In this document: positions 23,569 through 30,814 of the stretch, in pieces
Layout: each line of letters begins with the position of its first letter
How positions within the stretch are numbered: the stretch's first letter is position 1
NCBI GenBank assembly: GCA_023150835.1
Contig: JAKLKB010000131.1
Location: 1-30,856 of the forward strand
Reading direction: 5' to 3'
DNA length: 30,856 bases
Source: Myxococcota bacterium
Lineage (GTDB): Bacteria; Myxococcota_C; UBA6777
Position numbers and translations under genes: made by a program
Notes under the pieces: model-generated
What the model saw: the letters and a program-made list of their open reading frames with translations, nothing else
Told to the model about the DNA's origin: nothing
Databases searched by the model: none

Positions 23569-25168
23569 CGAAGGCTTCGTCCCAAGCGATGGCAACGGGG
23601 GTGCTACAAGCGATGCTTGGCCCTTCAGGGACGCAGCGGATCGCATCAGCGGTCGGATAATAGGCTTCAAACAAGCTGCGATAGAGATAGGCTTCTTTGG
23701 TTAGGGGGGTATTGAGCGGAAAGCGGAAGCGGGCATTTTCCATCATCTTGTCGGTGATCTCGCGTTCTGCATGAGCTTTGAGTCCATCGATCCAGCCGTA
23801 TCCAACGCCATCAGAGAACTGTTCTTTTTGCCGCCAGAGAACTTCTTCGGGGAGATAACCGGCGAAGGCCTCGCGCAAGATCTGTTTTTCCATTTTTCCA
23901 CCTGTCACCATCTTGGCGCTGGGATCGAGGTTCATGGCGATCTCAAGAAAGGCGAGATCCAAGAAGGGAACGCGGGTTTCGATGCCCCATGCAGCGGTGG
24001 ATTTGTTGGCGCGCAGACAATCGTATTTGTAAAGCAGCTTGATCTTACGGACAGTTTCTTCAAAGAAGGCTTGGGCGTGGGGGGCTTTGTGAAAGTACAG
24101 ATACCCACCAAATATCTCGTCCGCCCCTTCGCCGGAAAGCAACATCTTGATGCCCATGGATCGGATCTTTCGGGCCATCAGATACATGGGAGTCGAAGCG
24201 CGGATCGTGGTGACATCGAAGGTTTCGAGGTGATAGATCACATCGGCGATGGCGTCGATGCCTTCTTGAACGGTGAAATGGAAGGAGTGATGGATGGTCC
24301 CGATATGTGCGGCCACTTTGCGGGCGGCGGCAAGATCGGGCGAGCCTTCGAGTCCGATCGAAAAAGAGTGGATCTGTGGCCACCATGCAGGGCCTTGACC
24401 GTCATCTTCCACGCGATTCTTCGCAAAGCGCGAAGCGATGGCCGCGATCAACGAAGAGTCCAATCCGCCCGACAACAACACGCCATAAGGCACATCGCAC
24501 ATCAATTGCCGCCGCACCGCCTCTTCCAACCCTTCTCGCAAACGCACAAGATCCAGCGGCTGCTTCGGGGCTTCCACAGCATCCCACCACGGCGGTTGAT
24601 AAAATCGCTCCAAACGATCGGTCTGGCTCCAGTACACGTGACCGGGTGGAAAGTCTTCGATCTGATTACAGATCCCGATCAATGCCTTCATCTCGGAAGC
24701 CACATAACGATTGCCTTCGGCATCCAACCCCCAATACAACGGGATGATCCCCACAGGATCACGCGCCACAAGATACGCCTCTTGCGAAGCATCATACAGC
24801 GCAAAGGCATAGATCCCATTCAACTTATTCAGAAAACCCGTACCTTCGCGCTTAAACAAGGGCAAGATGATCTCGCAGTCTGACTCGGTGCGAAACGCAT
24901 AACTCGGATCCAACGCTCCACGCAGCAACTTGTGATTGTAGATCTCCCCATTGACGGCCAAGATCACTTGCTCGCTATCGTCCAGCAATGGCTGTGCGCC
25001 ATGATCGATATCCACGATCGACAGCCGTTCATGCGCCAAGATCGCTTGGTCGCACGCATACACCCCGCTCCAGTCCGGCCCACGATGCCGCAACATCCGC
25101 GCTTGCTGCAAGATCTGTTTCCGCATCTCCGACACATTCTTGCCAAACACACATACGATTCCGCACAT
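23510..25168 (-). CDS. asnB: Asparagine synthetase (glutamine-hydrolysing)
   Basis: The 552-residue enzyme makes asparagine from aspartate, glutamine and ATP. After Met removal, Cys2 (MCGIVCVFG) is the nucleophile of the N-terminal glutaminase domain; RHRGPDWSG, RLSIVD and NGEIYNH are the family glutamine-binding blocks. The synthetase domain has the pyrophosphate-binding VLLSGGLDSSLIAAI and LLSGEGADEIFGGY motifs. The C-terminal PSIACSTPVAIAWDEAFAKM matches AsnB of the Escherichia coli type in order and length. The start is fixed by the required Cys2. AAAGGG lies about 10 bases upstream. It is divergent from the PlsB-like gene across 144 bp and overlaps the convergent unknown gene by 59 bp. 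Confidence 0.95.
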   Translation of the reverse strand: MCGIVCVFGKNVSEMRKQILQQARMLRHRGPDWSGVYACDQAILAHERLSIVDIDHGAQPLLDDSEQVILAVNGEIYNHKLLRGALDPSYAFRTESDCEIILPLFKREGTGFLNKLNGIYAFALYDASQEAYLVARDPVGIIPLYWGLDAEGNRYVASEMKALIGICNQIEDFPPGHVYWSQTDRLERFYQPPWWDAVEAPKQPLDLVRLREGLEEAVRRQLMCDVPYGVLLSGGLDSSLIAAIASRFAKNRVEDDGQGPAWWPQIHSFSIGLEGSPDLAAARKVAAHIGTIHHSFHFTVQEGIDAIADVIYHLETFDVTTIRASTPMYLMARKIRSMGIKMLLSGEGADEIFGGYLYFHKAPHAQAFFEETVRKIKLLYKYDCLRANKSTAAWGIETRVPFLDLAFLEIAMNLDPSAKMVTGGKMEKQILREAFAGYLPEEVLWRQKEQFSDGVGYGWIDGLKAHAEREITDKMMENARFRFPLNTPLTKEAYLYRSLFEAYYPTADAIRCVPEGPSIACSTPVAIAWDEAFAKMADPSGRSVRGVHQKSL

Positions 25169-25312
25169 CCACAACAACCCTTTCTGCTCAAATGCGTGAG
25201 TCCTCAAACAAACAAGTCAATCCTACTTTGTTTCGCCTTTACAGCAAGGGGTTGTACGTGCAAAATAGCGCCGTCTGACCCCCGTTCACGCTGACCACAG
25301 AGGGAGCCAAGT
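25169..25312. promoter_or_regulatory. Divergent promoter region between asnB and the PlsB-like gene
   Basis: This 144-bp gap must contain both promoters. It is AT-richer than the flanks. The plus-strand gene has a good AGGGAG site 6 bases before its ATG. No clear -35/-10 pair or operator was resolved by eye. Confidence 0.35.
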
Positions 25313-26923
25313 ATGCGCAATGAGGATAGAGAACGAGCCATCGTCGAGATCACGGGACGGCTCGTGGATGCCAAGATGGAAGCGGCCAAACAAGGAGGCG
25401 TCCCCATTATCGAGGTGATCAACGATACGATCTACCACGAACAACAACGCTTGCGAACCGACCGTAGCTCGCCAAACTACGACGACGACAAATCGTTTTG
25501 GCGAAAGATCCAGCGCGCCCTTCCCCGCGCAAGCGAGCGCGAGATCAAGCAGATGCTTCATCGAACCGTCGATCACTTCATCCGCGAGATCGCAGGAAAC
25601 TTCAATCCTTATGTCTACCAAGCCTCTGTTCAACTCGTCCCTGTGGGCCTTGGCTTTTTGCTCAACGCGGTCTCTCCGTTTCGCCTGCTTCGACAACTCC
25701 CCCATCTGCCGTCGATCAACGATCACATGATGCTCACAGGGCGCATCGAATCCCTCCGAAAGCTCGACCGCAAGGGAACCATCGTCTTTGTTCCCACCCA
25801 CTCTTCCAACATGGACTCCCCCGTGATCGGTTGGAGTATCTACGCAATGGGCCTTCCTCCCGCCACTTACGGCGCTGGATTGAACCTCTTTACCAATCCC
25901 CTGCTCAGTTTCTTTATGCACAACCTCGGTGCTTATCGCGTCGACCGCCGCAAAACCGCCCCTCTCTACAAAGATATCCTCAAAGAATACGCTACCGTCT
26001 CGATGGAATACGGCTACAACAACCTGTTCTTTCCGGGCGGAACACGTAGCCGCTCCAATATGCTCGAACGCAAACTCAAAAAAGGGCTGATGGGAACGGG
26101 GCTTCGCGCCTACATCAACAACCTCCGCAACAAAAAATCCCAACCCCGTGTCTTTTTTGTCCCTTGCACCATCAACTACCAACTCGTCCTCGAAGCCGAA
26201 ACCCTGATCGACGACTTTCTCAAAGAGTCCGGAAAGTCCCGCTACATCATCGAAGACGACGAATCTTCCGACATCCGCAAGATCTACAACTTTGTCAGCA
26301 GCCTTGCGACGATGGACAGCCAGATCCGCCTTGTGGTCGGCCAAGCCCTCGATCCCTTCGGCAATCATGTGGACGATGAAGGCGAAAGCTACGACCGACG
26401 CGGACGACGCATCGAGATCGAACGCTACGTCATGCGCGACGGCGAACCCGTCGAAGACGCCCAACGCGACCACGAATACACCAACGAACTCGCCGAAAGC
26501 ATCGGCAAAGAATTCGCCCGCGACAACATGATCATGGTCACGCATCTTGTCGCTCGTGCCGCCTTCTCCCTCTTAAAGCAGAAAAATCCCGACATGGATC
26601 TCTATCGCCTCCTTCACACAGGCGGCGATATCGAACTGCTCACCCACAAAGAACTCATGGCCGAGATCGAAGACCTTCAAACCCAACTCCAAACCCTCGA
26701 ACAACGCGATGAACTCAAGATCGAACCCTCGATCAAAGAGCAAAGCGCCGAACGTCTCGCCGAACGCGCACTCAAACTCTTTCACAGCTACCACTCCGCC
26801 CCCGCGCTTACTCGACGTGGAGACCGCTACATCAGCGAAGATATGCGCTTGCTGTATTTTTACCAAAACCGCCTGCACGGTTATCCGCTCCAAAGCAAAG
26901 CCGCACACGCACGCGCTGCCTAA
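25313..26923 (+). CDS. PlsB-like glycerol-3-phosphate/1-acylglycerol-phosphate acyltransferase
   Basis: The 536-residue product is an acyltransferase of the PlsB/PlsC superfamily. All four blocks are visible: HSSNMD (His163 and Asp168, catalytic HxxxxD), LGAYRVDRR around 205-213, FFPGGTRSRS at 239-248 and VPCTINYQLVLEAE. The arrangement, long N-terminal helical region and motif spelling resemble PlsB (about 800 residues in Escherichia coli) more than short PlsC, though this one is shorter. It should transfer an acyl chain onto glycerol-3-phosphate or its monoacyl form, at the membrane. AGGGAG lies 6 bases before the ATG. The last seven codons (AAHARAA) lie in the first unit of a 40-bp tandem repeat. 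gpsA, which makes the substrate, follows after the repeats. Confidence 0.88.
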   Translation: MRNEDRERAIVEITGRLVDAKMEAAKQGGVPIIEVINDTIYHEQQRLRTDRSSPNYDDDKSFWRKIQRALPRASEREIKQMLHRTVDHFIREIAGNFNPYVYQASVQLVPVGLGFLLNAVSPFRLLRQLPHLPSINDHMMLTGRIESLRKLDRKGTIVFVPTHSSNMDSPVIGWSIYAMGLPPATYGAGLNLFTNPLLSFFMHNLGAYRVDRRKTAPLYKDILKEYATVSMEYGYNNLFFPGGTRSRSNMLERKLKKGLMGTGLRAYINNLRNKKSQPRVFFVPCTINYQLVLEAETLIDDFLKESGKSRYIIEDDESSDIRKIYNFVSSLATMDSQIRLVVGQALDPFGNHVDDEGESYDRRGRRIEIERYVMRDGEPVEDAQRDHEYTNELAESIGKEFARDNMIMVTHLVARAAFSLLKQKNPDMDLYRLLHTGGDIELLTHKELMAEIEDLQTQLQTLEQRDELKIEPSIKEQSAERLAERALKLFHSYHSAPALTRRGDRYISEDMRLLYFYQNRLHGYPLQSKAAHARAA

Positions 26924-27060
26924 CCACTTCGATGCAGGGGCCGCGCACGCACGCGCTGCCTAACCACTTCGACGCAGGGGCCGCGCACGCACGCGCTGCC
27001 TAACCACTTCGACGCAGGGGCCGCGCACGCACGCGCTGCCTAACCACCTCGATGCAGGGG
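26901..27060. repeat. Four-copy 40-bp tandem repeat spanning the acyltransferase stop codon
   Basis: Exact 40-bp units begin at 26901, 26941, 26981 and 27021, differing at only a few positions. Each contains ACGCACGCGCTGCCTAACCA, including the TAA that in copy 1 is the acyltransferase stop (26921-26923). The other copies lie downstream in the 278-bp gap before gpsA. Confidence 0.95.
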
Positions 27061-27143
27061 CTGCCCCTGTGGCTGCCCAAGAATCGGGCTGCTACAGCAA
27101 ATCGTGTCGCCCCTTACGATCACACATCTCTCAGATATCGTAG
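27056..27143. repeat. Dispersed repeat family B, copy B4
   Basis: The tail of the last 40-bp unit runs into a family B sequence: TGTGGCTGCCCAAGAATCGG (27069-27088), matching the minus-strand reading of the element at 5441-5516. Some 30 bp further, CTCAGATATCGTAG (27130-27143) matches the GATATC motif of the other copies, ending about 58 bp upstream of the gpsA start. The left hairpin arm is degraded. Confidence 0.6.
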
Positions 27144-27201
27144 AACCACAGCCAACAAGGCGTCTTGCACGCCCAATTCATCTCGCGGAGAAAAAACCAA
27201 A

Positions 27202-28248
27202 ATGAGCGAACAGGTCGCAGTGATCGGAGGAGGAAGCTGGGGTTGCGCCCTCGCCCATGTGATCGGCAGCAACGGCTTCCCCGTCACTCTCTACGTTCGG
27301 CGTGCCGAACAAGCCGAGGAGATCCGTACCCTTCACACCAATCAACGCTATCTCAAGGATTATCCGCTCTCTCACAATATCACCCCCACCATCCGCCTCC
27401 AAGATGCCGCTCCTTGCGGGATCATCGTGATGGTGGTCCCTTCCAAAGGCTTCCGCGAAACCGCCCGTGAGATGGGCGACTTCCTCAAGCCCGATCAGAT
27501 CTTGCTCAGCGCCACCAAAGGCATTGAACCCGGAACCCACCTCCGCATGAGCGAGATCCTCAAAGCAGAAACCGCCTGCCTCAAAGTCGGTGCCATCTCC
27601 GGACCCAACCTCGCCCTCGAAGTCATGGCAGGCCATCCCACCGCCACCATCGTCGCCTCCCGCTACAACGAAGTCGTGGCCGCTGGAATGCAGATCCTCA
27701 ACTCCACCACCTTCCGCGCCTACGGAAGCCAAGATATCGTCGGCGTCGAACTCGCTGGCGCTCTCAAAAACGTCATGGCCCTTGCTGCGGGCATTGTCAC
27801 AGGCATCGGTTATGGGGCCAATACCCGCTCTTTCTTGATTAGTCGCGGTCTTTCCGAACTGATCCGCATGGGCAACCATTACAACGTCGATCCCATGACC
27901 CTCAGCGGTCTTGCGGGTGTCGGCGACTTGATCGTCACTTGCAATAGCGAGCAAAGTCGGAACTTTCAAGTCGGTAAACGCCTCGGCCAAGGCGAATCCC
28001 TCAACGATATCCTTGGCTCCATGCAACAAGTCGCCGAAGGCATCCGCACCACACAAAGCGCCTACGAACTCGCCAAAGCCTTCCGCGAACCCTTCCCCAT
28101 CATCGAGATCATGTACAAGCTGCTCTACCAAGGCATGAGCGTTCAAGAAGCCAAACTCTTACTACTTGGTCGTCCAATGCACTACGAACACGAACCCGAA
28201 CGCGTCGTCCCCAAACGCGAAACCCCAAAGTCCCTTCCATTCGCCTGA
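27202..28248 (+). CDS. gpsA: Glycerol-3-phosphate dehydrogenase [NAD(P)+]
   Basis: The 348-residue cytoplasmic enzyme reduces dihydroxyacetone phosphate to sn-glycerol-3-phosphate, the backbone for phospholipids. The N-terminal Rossmann motif is IGGGSWGCALA at 8-18; Lys106 in SATKG and Lys189 in GALKNVMALAAG are the family's active-site lysines, and ISGPNLALEV is the substrate loop. The C-terminal domain has LSGLAGVGDLIVTC. Length is typical. A GGAG lies 12 bases before the ATG. The gene sits between a PlsB-like acyltransferase and an App1-like phosphatase, which suggests coordinated phosphatidate metabolism. Confidence 0.96.
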   Translation: MSEQVAVIGGGSWGCALAHVIGSNGFPVTLYVRRAEQAEEIRTLHTNQRYLKDYPLSHNITPTIRLQDAAPCGIIVMVVPSKGFRETAREMGDFLKPDQILLSATKGIEPGTHLRMSEILKAETACLKVGAISGPNLALEVMAGHPTATIVASRYNEVVAAGMQILNSTTFRAYGSQDIVGVELAGALKNVMALAAGIVTGIGYGANTRSFLISRGLSELIRMGNHYNVDPMTLSGLAGVGDLIVTCNSEQSRNFQVGKRLGQGESLNDILGSMQQVAEGIRTTQSAYELAKAFREPFPIIEIMYKLLYQGMSVQEAKLLLLGRPMHYEHEPERVVPKRETPKSLPFA

Positions 28249-28338
28249 TCAGTCCCTTTTTTTCTCTCGGAGCTGATCGGTGGGGGAGCGTTTGTAGTCC
28301 TCAACCAACCCTGATCCATCCCTTTTTCCCCTCGGAGC
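28244..28338. repeat. Imperfect 30-bp direct repeat across the gpsA stop and next gene's ribosome site
   Basis: CCTGATCAGTCCCTTTTTTT followed by CTCTCGGAGC (28244-28273) recurs as CCTGATCCATCCCTTTTT followed by CCCCTCGGAGC (28310-28338). Copy 1 includes the gpsA stop; copy 2 supplies the GGAG upstream of the App1-like gene. Confidence 0.7.
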
Positions 28339-28346
28339 CATCGACG

Positions 28347-29297
28347 ATGTTTCGCGAGCTTCTCCAACAGATCCTGACTTCGCGCAGAAAGCCCGGCTTT
28401 CCGCTGGTACGCTACGATCACCGCATCCTTCCCAACGAATTTCGCGGGATCATCGTCACCTCCGATATCGACAAAACTTATCTTGATACCCGCTTTCATT
28501 CCTTGCGCGACCTCGTCCGAACCGCCCTCGAACCCGCCGAATCCAAGCGCAGCCTCCCCGGCATGGGTCCGCTCTTGCGTGGCTTTCAACAAGGCCCTCA
28601 TCCCCACGCTCCCCCCACACCTCTCTATTTTATCTCCGCAAGCCCCCCCTTGATGCACGATGTCCTCCTCGAAAAAATGCAGATCGATGGCATCCAACCC
28701 GATGGCATCGTCCTCAAAGATCCTCTTCGCCTTGTCCGACGCGGTCGTTGGCAACACCTCCGCCACCACATCCTCTACAAACTCACCGCGCTTCTTCTCA
28801 ATCGCCACGCCCGACCCACCGAGGCCCACATCCAAGAGATCCTCATCGGTGACGACTCCGAAACCGATGCCGAAACCTACCTCCTCTACCAACGCCTGCT
28901 CCTCGATCAAGTGCCCGACGAAGAACTCCAACAACTCCTCCAACGCCTCGAAGCCACCCCCTCCGAAGCCGCTTTTTTGCGCGCACTCCTCGAACGCAAA
29001 GACCATAGCCGTGTCGCACGCATCTACATCCACCGCACCACACAACGCCCCCTTGATACACTCCCACCTCACCAACGCCACCAGATGATCGCCGCGCTCG
29101 ATAGCTTTCAAATCGCTGCCGATGCCTTCCTCGAAGGCTGGCTCGCCTCCTCCGCCCTTTGCGATGTCGCCCTTGCTTTCGGCCCGCTCTCCCTCCATGC
29201 CTCCGCCCAAGACGCCCAACAACGCGCCCTCTTTACCCCCGAACAATTCTCGCGCCTCAACGAAGCCCTCCCCCACGATAACCGCTTTCAACCCTGA
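28347..29297 (+). CDS. App1-like (DUF2183) putative phosphatidate phosphatase
   Basis: The 316-residue protein has HAD-type motifs in the pattern of the App1/DUF2183 catalytic domain: TSDIDKT (Asp40, Asp42, Thr44), LPGMGPLL near 70, YFISASP at 94-100, a lysine in the helix HHILYKL (Lys145) and ILIGDDSETD at 166-174. Yeast App1 dephosphorylates phosphatidate to diacylglycerol; bacterial members are little studied. The first motif reads DxDKT instead of the common DxDDT. There is no membrane segment or signal peptide, so it is probably cytoplasmic. GGAG lies about 10 bases before the ATG at 28347. Position after the PlsB-like gene and gpsA fits a phospholipid role. Activity is inferred; a general phosphatase cannot be excluded. 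Confidence 0.75.
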   Translation: MFRELLQQILTSRRKPGFPLVRYDHRILPNEFRGIIVTSDIDKTYLDTRFHSLRDLVRTALEPAESKRSLPGMGPLLRGFQQGPHPHAPPTPLYFISASPPLMHDVLLEKMQIDGIQPDGIVLKDPLRLVRRGRWQHLRHHILYKLTALLLNRHARPTEAHIQEILIGDDSETDAETYLLYQRLLLDQVPDEELQQLLQRLEATPSEAAFLRALLERKDHSRVARIYIHRTTQRPLDTLPPHQRHQMIAALDSFQIAADAFLEGWLASSALCDVALAFGPLSLHASAQDAQQRALFTPEQFSRLNEALPHDNRFQP

Positions 29298-29355
29298 GCC
29301 ATCCGCCGCACAACATCTTTCCCTGATAACCCATCTTTTTGCCTAAAAGCTTGGT

Positions 29356-29410
29356 ATCGGGGGGCGCTGCCCCATACGCGCTAGGGAGCCAGCCCTATCG
29401 ACCGATGTTT
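29356..29410 (+). repeat. Remnant of dispersed repeat family A (A5)
   Basis: GGGGGGCGCTGCCCCATA and TAGGGAGCCAGCCCTATCG resemble the stem blocks of copy A2 read on the other strand. It is again in the sense of the upstream gene and stops where the IS3-like element begins, so the element may have inserted into a family A copy. Confidence 0.45.
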
Positions 29411-29416
29411 GGGTCG

Positions 29417-30730
29417 AGGGCGGTAGTTGTCAAGAAAGTTGTCGCCTAGACACTACGTTTGTTCAGACTCTTTTTTGGGGGGTGGGTTCAAAACCACCGA
29501 GCCAACAGGTTGAAAGTTCCTGATCGGTTTGGCCCATCGTTCGGGATGTTTCTCTCGTGCTGCTTCGTACACTTTCTTTCTATGAGCCAGTATTTCTCGA
29601 TCTTTTCCTTCGTGCCGCTGTTCGGGCGTCACGTAGCCTATTCCTGAATGCCGATGCTCCGTGTTGTACCAACGCACAAACCGCAACGCCCACTCTCGCG
29701 CCTCTTCTATCCGCGTGAATCCTTTCTCTGGATATTCCGGACGGTACTTGCATGTCCGAAACACCAACTCACTGAAAGCGTTGTCGTTGCTCACTCTGGG
29801 CCGACTATGCGAGCGTTCTACACCCAACGACTCCAACAGTCCGCTCAAATGCGACCCTTTTTGCGGACTCCCGTTGTCGGCGTGAAGTACGCGCAACGTT
29901 CCTGCGCATTTTTCCGACCAGACCGCTTTCCGCACCACGTCTTCCGCATACTCACTGCTCTCTCTGTCGTATACTTCCCAACCTACGATCTTTCGGCTGT
30001 AGAGGTCGAGCAACAGGTACAAGTAGAAGAACAAACCCCGCACGGGACCCGGAAGCCACGTGATATCCCACGTCCATACTTCGCATGGACCGCTCGCTTC
30101 GTGTGTTTTCGCCTCTCCTCGTTTTTGTGGCCACGCCGCCCGTCCTCGCGGATGCACTGCGTCTTCTTCTCGTAGGATTCGATAAAACGTCGCTTCTGAC
30201 GCCAAATACACCCCTTCGTCCGCTAGTCGTGGCACGATCTGACTCGGAGGCATCGAAGAATACGTTGGGCTGTTGCACACCGCAAGCACTTGTTCTCTTT
30301 CCTCTTCTCGCAATTTGTTCGCTGGCACCGGACGTTTCGCGTTGGGCCTTTTGTCTTCCTGCACTTCCTCTCCACGCACCCAGCGCGGCCACGTTCTCTT
30401 TGAGATACCCAACACTTCGCAACAAGGCTCCAAGCGCGCTCCGCTTTTTCGGGCTTCTTCTACCCATTCTGCCACTTGACGCCGCTTTTCCAAGGGAATC
30501 ATTCTTCCTCTCCGTCCCTCCAAAGCGTGTCCACTTTTTTTTTCAGCACCAACAAGGCCGCTGCTTCGCACTTTTTTTTTCAGCACCAACAAGGCCGCTG
30601 CTTCGGCCAATGCCTTCTCTTTTCGCGTCAACTCTTTTTGCAACCGTTGGGTTTCTTTCTGCTGTTCTTTGACTTGCTGTTTGAGTTGTCTCTCTTGGGC
30701 TTCTCGCCAATCATTGCTGACTCTAACGGA
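29417..30730 (-). mobile_element. IS3-like insertion sequence, 5'-truncated
   Basis: The element carries the transposase described in the next entry. Its 3' end is probably near 29417, where TGTCAAGAAAGTTGTCGCC resembles an IS3-type terminal inverted repeat. The other end is missing: the OrfA N-terminal helix-turn-helix region is replaced near 30725-30735 by unrelated sequence. Exact ends are estimates. Confidence 0.55.
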
Positions 30731-30787
30731 TTTTGTGTAAGGTGACAAAAGTAGAAAGAGAGGGTACCCTAGACCCTGCATACCCAA
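29453..30787 (-). CDS. IS3-like transposase, OrfA and OrfB fused, N-terminus truncated
   Basis: The frame encodes 444 residues. Residues 96-444 are a complete OrfB with an HTH region (PCCEVLGISKRTWPRW) and a DDE integrase core: Asp241 in WTWDITWL, Asp304 in HADNGSPQ and Glu340 in AFSELVF, with exactly 35 residues between the last two. Residues 25-72 (NDWREAQERQL through ALAEAAALLVLKKK) are the C-terminal part of OrfA. Residues 73-95 are a junction created by a 37-bp tandem duplication (30532-30605). Without it OrfA would end in a TGA overlapping the OrfB ATG at 30502. The first 24 residues are unrelated to OrfA. The truncated OrfA suggests the element can no longer move by itself. Confidence 0.85.
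   Translation of the reverse strand: MGMQGLGYPLFLLLSPYTKSVRVSNDWREAQERQLKQQVKEQQKETQRLQKELTRKEKALAEAAALLVLKKKVRSSGLVGAEKKSGHALEGRRGRMIPLEKRRQVAEWVEEARKSGARLEPCCEVLGISKRTWPRWVRGEEVQEDKRPNAKRPVPANKLREEEREQVLAVCNSPTYSSMPPSQIVPRLADEGVYLASEATFYRILREEDAVHPRGRAAWPQKRGEAKTHEASGPCEVWTWDITWLPGPVRGLFFYLYLLLDLYSRKIVGWEVYDRESSEYAEDVVRKAVWSEKCAGTLRVLHADNGSPQKGSHLSGLLESLGVERSHSRPRVSNDNAFSELVFRTCKYRPEYPEKGFTRIEEAREWALRFVRWYNTEHRHSGIGYVTPEQRHEGKDREILAHRKKVYEAAREKHPERWAKPIRNFQPVGSVVLNPPPKKESEQT
30532..30605 (-). repeat. Perfect 37-bp tandem duplication inside the transposase gene
   Basis: Units 30532-30568 and 30569-30605 are identical and each contains a run of nine T (nine A in the coding sense). As 37 is not a multiple of three, the duplication shifts the OrfA frame into the OrfB frame. 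Confidence 0.95.
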
Positions 30788-30814
30788 ACAATGGGAGGTC
30801 TAGGATGTACCCTC
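30760..30814. promoter_or_regulatory. Imperfect inverted repeat covering a start codon
   Basis: GAGGGTACCCTAGACC (30760-30775) pairs with GGTCTAGGATGTACCCTC (30797-30814) across a 21-nt loop, with a small bulge. The right arm contains the ATG (30805) and overlaps the end of its GGGAGG site. A transcript entering from the left would hide the start in this hairpin. Confidence 0.5.

Noticed and set aside
25286-29291. Long minus-strand open frames opposite the PlsB-like gene, gpsA and the App1-like gene (over 300 codons each)
   Set aside because: They are shadows produced by strong codon bias; their translations are low-complexity, lack family motifs, and the opposite strand encodes clear enzymes.
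988-29452. tRNA or rRNA genes in intergenic gaps
   Set aside because: I looked for TTCGA-type T-loops with flanking stems in the gaps and found none convincing; without a covariance search weak cases could be missed.
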